Shown: positions 45,530-55,470 of the stretch, piece by piece
How the letters are laid out: each line of letters starts with the position of its first letter
How positions within the stretch are numbered: the stretch's first letter is position 1
Origin: Ophiobolus disseminans
Taxonomy: Eukaryota > Ascomycota > Dothideomycetes > Pleosporales > Phaeosphaeriaceae
NCBI GenBank assembly: GCA_010093685.1
Contig: MU006217.1
Coordinates: forward strand, 520,911 to 584,910
Direction of reading: 5' to 3'
Length of the DNA stretch: 64,000 nucleotides
Translations under genes and position numbers: made by a program
Notes under the pieces: model-generated
Databases searched by the model: none
Told to the model about the DNA's origin: nothing
The model's input: only the letters and a program-made list of their open reading frames with translations

Positions 45530-45891
45530 GTTGATGGAATGTTGACTTGTCGAAAGCGCCTCGATGTGTTAAGGGAAATGAGCCGACAAGTAAAGATAAA
45601 GAGAAAGCGCGCAAAACATCTTACGCCACAGAGTCCTTCCAGTCCGAACCGAGTTGCCGCGGTGCGGCTAGCCAAGGGTTGTGGAAAGATAGCTTGCGGA
45701 GTGACGATGCATTGGCCGGAGTGACCCCACACATTGGAATCGGCCGAGGTACATGCTTCTTTTGGAAAGGTCTGTCCGAGGTCAGCGCATCTAAACAGAA
45801 TGTTCTTTCCTACGTTCTGCATGCGATCAACGTGTGCAAGACGTGTATAACATACATTTTCTTAGTAACAAACCCAGGTCCGGTCTCTATC
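45530..45891. promoter_or_regulatory. Divergent promoter of two peroxisomal enzymes
   Basis: 362 bases separate the acyl-CoA ligase ATG (45529, minus) from the proposed thioesterase ATG (45892, plus). It includes the CCGAGG pair listed separately. No coding potential. Confidence 0.5.
45744..45781. promoter_or_regulatory. Two CCGAGG boxes in the ligase/thioesterase divergent promoter
   Basis: CCGAGG occurs at 45744-45749 and again at 45776-45781 within the 362-bp shared promoter. Its complement CCTCGG is the core bound by the fatty-acid regulators FarA/FarB in Aspergillus, which control peroxisomal and beta-oxidation genes. Binding here is inferred. Confidence 0.45.
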
Positions 45892-47072
45892 ATGTCAGGT
45901 TGGGTAGGTATATCGTTGTGCAGCTAGTAACATAGACATGTGCTGATCATCGTTTTGTACTCTCTAGGAAGAAGCCACAGCAGTACAGAAACTATCTTCG
46001 GATACCTATTCAAGTACTCTACACGATGACTGGTGTATCGGAAGTGGTGAGTGGTCCCCATCTGCTGCTGTGCTCCAAACCTCCCGAAGTTTGGTTGAAT
46101 CACTTCATAGCCCCTGCGCCAACGACCTTCTTTAGCATGTGCATGGAAAGGGCTGCGAATGATGACTAGTCGCATTAAAGACTGCGAAATATCTCACTAA
46201 CACACTACGCAGTCCCCAATGGGGGGTATGTTACTGGTATGATTCTTGAGGTTGTGAGGACTCATTTTGCAACGTCACTCGCGAAGCAAAACCAGCCTCA
46301 TACAATCGCCCTGCATGTCGAATTTCTACGAAGAACATCAGTTGGCCCAGCGATCTTCAAGGTTGAAGATGTTAAACTTGGGCGCCAAACATCGATCGTC
46401 CATGTGACCATGGAGCAGGAAGGTCGGAAAGAGATCATGTGAGTCATGTTGATACCAGAACCCCAAGGATAGAGCTGATTAAACCCCGATGATAGTGCGT
46501 ATGTAACGAATTCCAACGTCGACAACGAATCGGGGTTCTCTTACGACACCGAGTACAATCTTTCGCCACCTGTCTTGCCCGTTGACCTGGCAAAGCTAGA
46601 GCAGGACACAGACCAGAACTGGAAGCGCCTGGGCGAGATGCCCTTTGCTAAATTCAGGAAAGCGACCGCAAGAGTCAAATTCCATTTCCCGCGAAACGGT
46701 CAAGAACTGAAGTGTGGTGCCGACGAATGGATTTGCTTCTCGGATGGCACCAACTTTAACAATACGTCGATCGGTTTCGTTGCAGACATGTTTCCGCAGG
46801 TCATCGAGCGGCATCTGAACCAAGCTGAGGGGCCGTTCTGGTATCCGACTCTGCTGCTGAATCTGGACATAAAAAAGGTGCTGCCGCAGGAGGGCGCCAA
46901 GTGGCTTCAAGTACGTGTCAACATGAAGAAGATTAATAACGGAAGGATGGACTTGGAAGTGTTTGTACACGATGCCGACGGCGACCTCGTGGCGCTGAGC
47001 CACCATGTGGGATTCGTGGTGGATGCCGCGAGAAATACAGCAGCACGGACAAGCCCAGCGAGCAAGATGTAG
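45892..47072 (+). CDS. Hotdog acyl-CoA thioesterase-like protein with PTS1
   Basis: Exons 45892-45903, 45968-46046, 46213-46438 and 46496-47072 join in frame to 297 residues. The conserved opening after a tiny 12-nt first exon reads STLHDDWCIGSVPNGGYVTG, the usual hotdog-fold entry of TesB/acyl-CoA thioesterase-like proteins; FLRRTSVGPAIFKVEDVKLG and VHVTMEQEGRKEIIAYVTNS follow. The second hotdog part includes GADEWICFSDGTNFNNTSIG and SHHVGFVVDAARNT. The C-terminus is SKM, an accepted PTS1 variant. It likely hydrolyses acyl-CoA in peroxisomes, acting opposite to the divergent ligase. The first exon (MSGW) is the weakest part of the model. Confidence 0.82.
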
Positions 47073-47519
47073 ATGTAATGACGGCTGCAGAGACTGTATG
47101 CTTTCATGTAGCGGTAAGCAGACTCCTTAGATGTTTTTTAGAAGTAGGATTTGGTCATAACTCCTTGTTTTAAGCGCACAACATTAGATCATTAGGTGCC
47201 CATCTGATGGCTTTAATCCTCAGGCCTCTTTGGTGTCGCTGCAGTAGAGACAGTCCGTGACTAGTGCACAGTGTGAGGCGCGATAAGAACGGATCTTGTA
47301 CTTCCAGCCCGAAGATGACCGCCAAACAATCGAGAAAACAATATCCCAATGTGATGTTCGTGGTATTGGATGGGCAAGGCGCCCGGGCTATGTCAGCAAG
47401 CGTTAGCTCGCCTTGGCGCACACTCCAAGCGAGGGGGCACGGTCCACGCCGCAATTCCACTTGGTGAGGAGTTTCTTCGAGCACCAACTCCACGACATCG
47501 ACAACACCGACCACCCAAC
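47073..47519. promoter_or_regulatory. 3' flank of thioesterase gene and eL36 promoter
   Basis: About 450 bases between two plus-strand genes; no gene supported. Pyrimidine-rich ribosomal-protein promoter features are not obvious by eye. Confidence 0.4.
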
Positions 47520-48088
47520 ATGCCGAAGGAAGTCAAGCAGAAGTCTGGCCTCATCGTCGGCCTGAACAAGGGTCACCGTACGTCTTCCCATCCGCCATCG
47601 CTCGATCGCCCGCCATATCCCGCCGCACAAATTTGAGGTAGCGAACGCTAACTCGAACAACAGAGGTCACCCCAAGGACCCCCGCCCCCAGAATCTCGAG
47701 GAGGAAGGGTTTCCTATCCAAGCGCACTGCTTTCGTTCGCGAGATCACCCGTGAGGTTGCCGGGTACGTTACCTTCTGGCGATGAGAGACATTGGCTGTG
47801 CGATAAGCGTGCAGTCAACGTCCTTCATGTGCACCTCACATAATCACAATTGCTAATCCACCGTCTGCAGACTCGCCCCATACGAGAAGCGTGTCATCGA
47901 ATTGCTCCGTAACTCCAAGGACAAGCGCGCCCGTCGTCTGGCGAAGAAGCGGGTACGTCTTCTAACTCACCTTTACTTACCAGGCCCGCATCACTAACAA
48001 TCAACAGCTCGGTACCTTCGGTCGTGCGAAGAGGAAGGTCGACGAGATGTCCAAGGTCATTGCCGAGTCGAGGCGTGCGGGTCACTAA
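47520..48088 (+). CDS. RPL36: 60S ribosomal protein eL36
   Basis: Exons 47520-47577, 47664-47763, 47871-47952 and 48008-48088 join in frame to 106 residues. Identity is clear from SGLIVGLNKGH, TPRTPAPRISRRKGFLSKRT, FVREITREVAGLAPYEKRV, ELLRNSKDKRARRLAKKR and the C-terminus LGTFGRAKRKVDEMSKVI. It is a structural protein of the large cytosolic subunit. Three introns, all GTACG donors, in a 570-bp gene fit the intron-rich ribosomal protein genes of filamentous fungi. Confidence 0.96.
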
Positions 48089-48733
48089 ACGGTTTAACGA
48101 ACACGAGGACGAAGTAACATGGCGACCGAATTTCCGATTCTCTCTGGGTGTTAGGTCTTTCATATGGCGAATCAAATCGACACAACTTCGGACAACGTCG
48201 ACGGCATACCACAACAAGATGGAGGGCAACGACACCGGAGTAACATGGACAAGGACGGGTTGATCATACCTAGCAGTGTCACACAAAACTCATGAAATGT
48301 GACGATCGGTTCACGCCAATGGTCTCTCCGTCTTCACGTGCAATGGGTGATGTCGTGATTTATGTCTAGCATGGATGTCAAATTCCAATTCAGCCTCTTA
48401 CCATGGCAGGATTTGGGCCGAGAAATGCTTATATTGAAACGTACCTTGCTCGGCGACGAGGCTGCTCCTGCTTCACTCTTATTTATGTGTGAGTGCGGCT
48501 TGGAGTGGAAGTGCGGACATCCTATGAGACAGATGCGTATCATTCCTGTATCATTCCTGTATACCATGGCTACGAACACGCACTATAAGTAGCTTGTTAC
48601 CATCTACAACCACAGCTATAGTTTCGCTGTACACTATCTACAAGTGCAACCAATGAAACCTTATCCACAATAATCCCAATGACACCAGTGCAATGCTTCG
48701 TAAACTCCCACCCTCTCCGCCTCACGTCGCCAT
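48089..48733. other. Convergent 3' region
   Basis: 3' flanks of the eL36 gene and the UBX gene. No gene supported. Confidence 0.5.
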
Positions 48734-50393
48734 TCACTTGCGCTTGAAGAGTCCCTTCCCAAGAATGTTCTTGAGCTTACTCTCCTTATCCTCCGAGCTC
48801 ATATTCGCCTTGCGCTTACCCTCCGCCACCGTCTGGCCCTTAGCCGCAGGCTGCTTATTCTCCTGTTGCACCGGCTCCTCGAACTTCAGCGCCTTCGCCT
48901 TATCCTGCCACTCCTGCGCCAGCGTACTGCGGCTCGCGCGAGCCTCTGCACTCGCATTCTCCGCCCACTGGAATGTGATGAGCTCGTTGGTGGAGAAGCG
49001 CAGGTCGTGGATGAGGCGCTTGTTGTTCTTCTCGATGAGGATGAGGCGGCCTGTTGGGCTTGTGTATTTGAGTTCGAAGGGCTCGGTTTTGCGGGCGAGG
49101 AAGTCCTGAGCGAAGTCGTAGAGAACGGATGCGGTGTCTTCTTTGGTGAAGCTCATTTGGATGAGTGCGCCGTCAGGCATGCGTATGCGTAGTGCACCGC
49201 CCTTTGTGGCCGCGGCTGCGATCTTTTCTTGACGGGCCTTCTCTAGGTCATCCAGCTCTTTGTCGGAGAGGAGACGTGTGTTCCGGGTCTTATTCAGCAG
49301 TTGTGCTTGGTGTACCTTGGCGTGCTCGATGGTGGGAAGGTAGTCGCTCTCGTTGAACGCATTGCGGGCTGCCTGTGGTGTTGAAGATGTTGGCGCAGCA
49401 AAGATTTGGACGTTGCGTAGTTGCTCTGTAGGCGGCGCTGACGCTGTGGTAGAGGGCGCATCTGCAGCAGTTGACGTTGCCGCTGCTACTGTTGCCTCTG
49501 GCGCTATGTCGCCGACGTTCTCTATCGTCACACCTTGCGCAGGTACCTCTGGCTCTGTGGTAGTCTGTCCAGCTGGCTTCGTGTCGACATCCATCGGTTC
49601 AGGATCAGCTTCAGTGCTGCGAATAGTCTCGCCTGCAACAATCGTCTCCGCTTCTGGAGCTGCCTGCTCGAGGACAGGCTGTGAGGTGCTTTGGTAGGAG
49701 GTCGCAGCATGAGCACCTTGAGCACCAACAGACGCAGAATCCTCAGACTTGAAGTACTGTGATATTTGTGTCATGGCTTCCTCCAAAGGTATACCGCTAT
49801 TCTTGTATGACAGCTTCAGGAGAGCTGATCCACTGTCAAAGCCCAACTGAGCCAGTGTTTGTTGCAGTCCAACGAAGTCCGACTGTTCGCGATGGCCTGG
49901 CATAACTGTGATGACGGGCATTTCGTAGTTCAGCCGACCCGCTCCAGCTGTACCGCCGCTCATCTCTGGCACCCCACGCTGGGTGAAGTTGTAGTTTGCG
50001 CCGTCACCGCTCTCAAAGTACCGCAGTACCTCCCATAATGAGGTGTTGCTCGCGAACTTTTGTGTGAGACGTGATTTCGGTAGCTGGAGAGCGACTGATA
50101 TGACAGTAGGTGAGCGCGAGGCTTGGATGAGCTCCAGTCGGGCGCCTTGGGGGAGGTTCGCAAGTCGAATTTGCTGGGATAGGGAGATGGGCTTGTTGTT
50201 GTACCTATGCGGTTGTTAGAAGCTTGCTCATAGACACTAAACTACAAAACTGTACTTACTTCAGTGTGAAATTGTCCTTGCTGACTCCAAATTTCTGGCA
50301 TGCCTCGTCCCGGACCTCGGTCAGGTACTTGGTCGGTGTGGTGGGTATCTTGAATATCTTCGCATACGAGTTGAATACTACAACGTGCGACAT
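48734..50393 (-). CDS. UBX-domain protein, TUG/ASPL type (Cdc48/p97 cofactor)
   Basis: Exons 50393-50260 and 50204-48734, joined by a 55-nt GTAAGT...CATAG intron, encode 534 residues. The N-terminal 80 residues (MSHVVVFNSYAKIFKI, TPTKYLTEVRDEACQKFGV, YNNKPISLSQQIRLANL) form a TUG-UBL1 ubiquitin-like domain; a second UBL-like region follows (KFASNTSLWEVLRYFES). After an acidic, Ala/Thr-rich linker comes the UBX region (about 379-460) with GGALRIRMPDGALIQMSFTK, and a Lys-rich tail ending GKGLFKRK. The family binds Cdc48/p97 and remodels its hexamers. The start MSHVVVF matches the family N-terminus, so the longer upstream frame is rejected. Confidence 0.92.
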
Positions 50394-50599
50394 TATGCTG
50401 GACGGAACAGTCTGTACAGGCCGTAGGAGGCTAGAATCGCAACAGGCGCGTTTGCGAGCAAGACAGCCCTGGAGTACCAACAGTCCCAGGCGTGGATTCT
50501 TCGAGTCGCGTCGCAACGTTCAATAACGAGGAGGAGGTTGACAAGATGGAGGAGTTTTGCTTCAGGAAAGCTGAGGAAGAGGTTGTTTGGGCCTGCCAT
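50393..50599 (-). CDS. Possible small membrane protein or uORF upstream of the UBX gene
   Basis: A 68-codon frame starts MAGPNNLFLSFPEAKLLHLV and ends with a hydrophobic stretch (SRAVLLANAPVAILASYGLY). Its TAA overlaps the UBX gene's start codon as TAATG. It could be a translated leader frame or chance. No family recognised. Confidence 0.25.
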   Translation of the reverse strand: MAGPNNLFLSFPEAKLLHLVNLLLVIERCDATRRIHAWDCWYSRAVLLANAPVAILASYGLYRLFRPA

Positions 50600-51058
50600 G
50601 AGTTTCTTGAATTAGGGCCAGGTACACAAGTCGAGGACGGTCAACGTCAAGGGTGACGCTTACAAGTCCTTTTCTGGTTGCTTAGAGCGGCAGGGAGCAA
50701 GCGAGTGGAACGCTGGCTCAAGAGGCGCTTGCCGGATGGTGGACGTGTATGTCGATGCGGCGGCGCACAGCTTGGGGTCTGACGAGCCTCGAATCGTGAA
50801 CGTGGCCGTTCCTTGCTGTGAATTTCGTGCGCGGTATTGCTGTACTCGTAAACAATATATCCTGGCACGCGTCGTGGTAAGTAGTTGAGGTGCGTGGTGT
50901 TCTGGAAGCTTCGTCTGGCCGCGCGCGTTGATGCCTGTAGCAGGTACGTCAAGGCGATCACTGGACCCCGCCCCCACTAAAAACCGATGCTCTTTCCAAG
51001 CTACCTTCCGCGCTCGATTCCAGTACCACAACAACACTCCTCCACCCACACCACAGCA
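50394..51058. promoter_or_regulatory. Divergent promoter, UBX and thioredoxin-PITH genes
   Basis: About 665 bases between divergent ATGs. Holds the small frame listed separately; the remaining frames (50647-51049, minus) have no domain. Confidence 0.4.
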
Positions 51059-52337
51059 ATGTCAAAACCCGTGGAGATTTCCTCACCCTCTCAACTGAGC
51101 ACGCTGCTCTCGTCATCACGTGTTGTGGTCGTTAATTGTAAGCAGAGGCGCATCACCATCCCGTACCAAAAGATGAGACCATTTTGCGTTAGTAAACACT
51201 TTTTGGCGTAGTGCTGGCTACCCTTGGCTCCAAAACAGTCTCATTTCTTGTTATGGGGTGGTGGCATCACGGCGGCGAAGGTGGAGTTGCTAATGTTTGT
51301 TGTCCAGTCTACAACGAGGGAAACCAGTCGAGCAAAGCGATCGCACCTGTATATGAGCAACTTGCAGGACAACTTGTGCGAGCGGGCCGCGTTACCTTTG
51401 CCAAGGTCAGCGTGGTAAAGCAAGCAACGATTGCCCAAAGCTACAGCGTTACCAAGTAGGCACAATCAGCTCTCCTCTTCGCTCGTCTCGAGAGTTCCTG
51501 ACCCCTCTCCTCGCTCCCAATCTTTATATACTTGCCACAGCACGATGCTGACGCGTCTTTCACAGCACCCCTACCTTTATCATCTTCAAGAACAGCCAGC
51601 AAATACGCAAGTACGGCGGCTCAAATCCCCAGCAGCTTTCGGAAGCGATTAAGAGCCTTGCAGCCGAGGCCGAGAACGAGGGTGACTCGGGAGGTTTCGG
51701 TGAAACCAGTTCGAGCGGAGGAGGCAGCTGGCGAGGCGCAGGCCTTCCACGAGGATACACCGATGTTACAGATCAGGTGGACGTCCGCGGACTGGACTTG
51801 CTGAACGCCGACAGCGAGTTCGGAGGAGTACGCACATTCTTCGAAACAGCAAAGCCCAAGAGCTTGAGCAAGGGAAAGAACACAGCGACTGGCTCAGAAG
51901 CCAGCAAGGACTGGATAGAGAGCGACGTCGACAACCAGCTCATGCTCTACGTCCCGTTCACGTCGAACCTAAAGATCCACACCATACAGATCACGTCCTG
52001 TGTCTCTGGCGACAGTGACGGTGACGAGGCACCGGTCCGCCCTAAGACCATTCACATTTGGACCAACCGTCAGCACAACCTTGGCTTCGAGGAAGCCGAG
52101 GACGTTCCAGCAACCCAGGTCATTGAATTGAAGGAGTCGGACTGGGATGCGGAGACTGCGACGGCTAAGCTGGAGCTTCGCTTTGTCAAGTTCCAGAACG
52201 TCTACTCCATAGTGCTGTTTGTGGCAGACGGTGATGGTGACAGCGAGCGCACGCGCATCGACCGGATTCGCTTCATTGGTGAGACTGGTGAGAAGCGGGA
52301 GATGGGCAAGCTGGAGAAGATTGGGGCGGACGATTAG
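51059..52337 (+). CDS. Thioredoxin-like PITH-domain protein (TXNL1 type) lacking CxxC
   Basis: Exons 51059-51137, 51308-51455 and 51566-52337 give 332 residues; all junctions are GT-AG with consistent phases. The N-terminal thioredoxin fold reads VVVVNFYNEGNQSSKAIAPV (22-41): in active relatives this is DFYADWCGPCKAIAPV, so both cysteines and the buried Asp are replaced (N26, NQSS at 32-35). The cis-Pro segment NTPTFIIF is intact. After a Gly/Ser linker comes a PITH domain (about 170-325) with GLDLLNADSE, SDVDNQLMLYVPF, KIHTIQITS and FQNVYSIVLFVAD. TXNL1 relatives bind the 26S proteasome lid via PITH; here the redox function should be gone and binding may remain. Confidence 0.9.
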
Positions 52338-53902
52338 ATCAGTCGATTCAAGCATGATAGCGAGGATGTCTAGTTTCTAGTAATATCCATTCTCAGCTAC
52401 TAGTTCCAGAATGTCTACGGTTGCCCAACTACCGCGTGTTTGTTCGTTCATAATCGTGAAGCAGTAGTGAGCGAACAACAAGCATCCTGATTTCAAATCG
52501 TGCAAACATCACAAGCAAAGTCATTCCGCAAAAAGCAAAAGTATGTTCGACCTTTTTCCAGCGAAAGCGCCACTTGTTCAAGACGCCGCCGCAAAGTGTA
52601 TATGGACGATGATGCAATATGTTCTCTCTAGGAGGTCGATGACACTTATAAAAGCCATAAAGGTAAAACTTTCAAGCAACAGGGGAAACTGTAAATCAAC
52701 CTCCGCCGCAAAGAAGAAAGCAGAATATCGGCCAGCAAGAAAATCTTTTTGTAGAGACCGGAGGCCCGGCGGAAGGTTTGCCCGCTAGCCCTGGCTTGGC
52801 ACCGAGCTGCGAACTTCAAAAACTTTTCGCGCGCCTTGAGTGAGGGTTCATGGCTTATGATGATATTTGGAAAAATCATATGATAGGAAGAGTGTGATGC
52901 TGCAATTGCGGCGTCTGATCACAAATACCGTATTCTGAAGCCAGTCTTTTCGAGTTACCTGGGGCGATGGAAAAGAGCGCATTCGAGCGTTGATTTTTTT
53001 CGTTGCGCGTTGTCGCGCGTTGAAACGGCTGCGACGTCGGGAGTGTGTTATCTACTTCTGTTTTGCTTCTGTTACTGCTCCGACAGGCGTTCTTGTTTCA
53101 GCGAGGGCTTTTGGGTGGATCCGCCGGAGGATTTCATTCTCTGAGGCGTTGCGAGCTTCGCGAAGTCGGTCGCTTATGTCGCCAGTCTGTCATTGAGGTC
53201 GCGTGGCATCGCTGGGATGGACGAGATGGACGAGATGCAGACATGCGGCTCACACGGTTCAATGTGGTTGCGTTTACTGCCTTTGGCATTGACGCGTTGT
53301 TGGAGCACGGAGATGTCACCAGGACGATCTGCCGGCAGGCGCAGCGATGACATTCACTCACACCTTTCGAGATTCCATTTCCTCTTCTGCAAGCCTGGTC
53401 AGGCAGCCAGCCCAATGCAGCAAACACTCCTTACGCCTACACATCGTGGCGCCCTTAACGAGGAGCCAGAGCAGTTGTTACGCGGAACGTGGCCTTGGTT
53501 CCGAAAGCCTACCACGCGTTGCAGAGAGCTGGGCATCAATAGCGATATCAATTCATACCATCATTTACGTAACGATTGCCTCTCACTTTTGCGCCATTCA
53601 CATGGCGTACTTACTCTGCGCTCAGCAGTGACGATGTTGTTCCTCGGAAAGACCCTGAGAAACGATTGACAAAAACAACCTTCTTGCCCAACGTCACATT
53701 CCGCTAAACTAGTCATCCACAATTGCGATCTTCAGCATCACCAACATTGTGCCCAAGATCAGCATGTTGATCACCAATTCGACGCAGGCACGAAGAGACA
53801 CTTGCGTGCCGCTCATGGACGGCCCTTACCCGCGAGTAGTGGCCGCGGTACGCTACCACCAAGAGCACCGGGATATCGCCGCAGCGTAAACTCTACACGA
53901 TA

Positions 53903-53919
53903 GCCTGATAGCATCAGGC
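53903..53919. repeat. Short hairpin GCCTGAT-AGC-ATCAGGC
   Basis: A perfect 7-bp inverted repeat with a 3-nt loop in the gene-poor region. It may be chance. Confidence 0.4.
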
Positions 53920-54036
53920 CAACAGATGACGCAGGAGCCATTCCGGACAGTCGCCAAGGTACGCCTGTCGTACGTTCTCAAATCATGGTCACAGAAACAT
54001 CTAGTTGAGCCACGCCTTCAATTCTCCGACAAGGTG

Positions 54037-54056
54037 ATGCAGGTACGTACCTGCAT
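54037..54056. repeat. Perfect 20-bp palindrome
   Basis: Bases 54037-54056 equal their own reverse complement (ATGCAGGTAC joined to GTACCTGCAT). Its right part recurs at 55453-55470. Confidence 0.8.
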
Positions 54057-55452
54057 ATGCGGATGTACCGGTATCACAGTGAGATGGTACCTTGCAGATA
54101 TCATCTACACCTGCTTGTCAGCTGAGTTGGATTTCAAGAATCAGGCAAGCTGTGGCGGTGCGACTTGTTGCGCTTCATCACAGCAGCTGAAGAGTCAAGA
54201 CACTGACGAGTTCAGCACTCGCCCATGGTCTAGGCCGTGCCATCCATCCGTTCCACTTACCGTTTCAACGTAGACGCGACCCGCCTCTCGCCGACGTCTC
54301 TTGCGATTATCGATAACCTCGGGACAGTCCGCGGGTCCGAGGTGTTCAGAAGCAGATGGTCCTTCCTTGAATGCAATCACACCGCATAAGACACGGTGTG
54401 CCTACGGTACTGAGCACTCAGCACAAGTGTGGGGAAGTTTCAAGCAACACGAAGCCAGGAACCAGTCGCGTGGGTGTGTTGCGGCTCTCGGGAAATTGCC
54501 AACCAGCCTGCCCTTGCACGAGCATTAAGCTCGAATTTCGAAGGCTTCCAACAACCGTGCGAGACCTCCGGCAGTGTGGGAACAGCGAGCCTCCCAGCTG
54601 CCTCATTGGGATGAGACACCGCTATCATTGCCTCTCTGGCAGCAGAGGCGAGCACTTGACACTGTTTCAAGGCATCGCGAAGATGCATGCCTGACAATAT
54701 CGTGACATATGCCGGTACGTCAAAGGTGTCAAGCGTACCGAACACCACGCAGTGCAGGGTCTGGAACAGCGCAACTCGCGAGGATCAGATCATCAGCACA
54801 CCTCCAGAGAAATGGAAGGCCTAGCAAACGAGGTCGAGACCAGGTACCACCACCAACGCGGAGACGGCAGTGCACACCCGCAAGACACGCGAAGCAAACG
54901 CATGATCACGACGGCACAGAAAAGTTCATTGTTGAGCGACTTCGGCTCACTGACGTCTCTTCCGATGAGCGAGATAGCGAGTCACGATAGGCGGAATCTC
55001 GATAGTCAACCTCAGAGTAAGCGGCAGAAGCCACGGCCCCGCCTGGCTGGATATCCTCCTCGAATTTGAACGAAGATCAGGGTACTACACGACTCTCGCC
55101 AAATCTAGTGGGGAATGGCTGAAGGAAGAGGAGGCTACTGGGAGCTATCGCTGGTTCCCCGGCGCCCAACTCACTGGCATGGACGCCGCGCACGCTGCTT
55201 CCACGGTCCACGGAGGGGCCTCACATCGTAACGGACCTTCTTCCTGAGTCGTGCCGTTACTTTTGGGACCCTGTTGAATTGGAAGAGAGGCCCACTAAAA
55301 TGAGGTTTCCAGAAGATCCTACCCGCAGCCGATGTCACATGAAAATAAGAAGGCATTGATGCAAATTGGTGGAGGCACCATCCCCACGAAGTTGTTTTTG
55401 GGCCACGATAAGCTGATTTTGTAGTGGTATTTCTAGCCGTTGTTCCTGCATT

Positions 55453-55470
55453 GTACCTGCATAGGCGGAT
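55453..55470 (+). repeat. Near-copy of the palindrome's right flank
   Basis: These 18 bases match 54047-54064 at 17 positions in direct orientation, 1.4 kb away. The match does not extend into flanking DNA as far as I can see. Confidence 0.6.
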
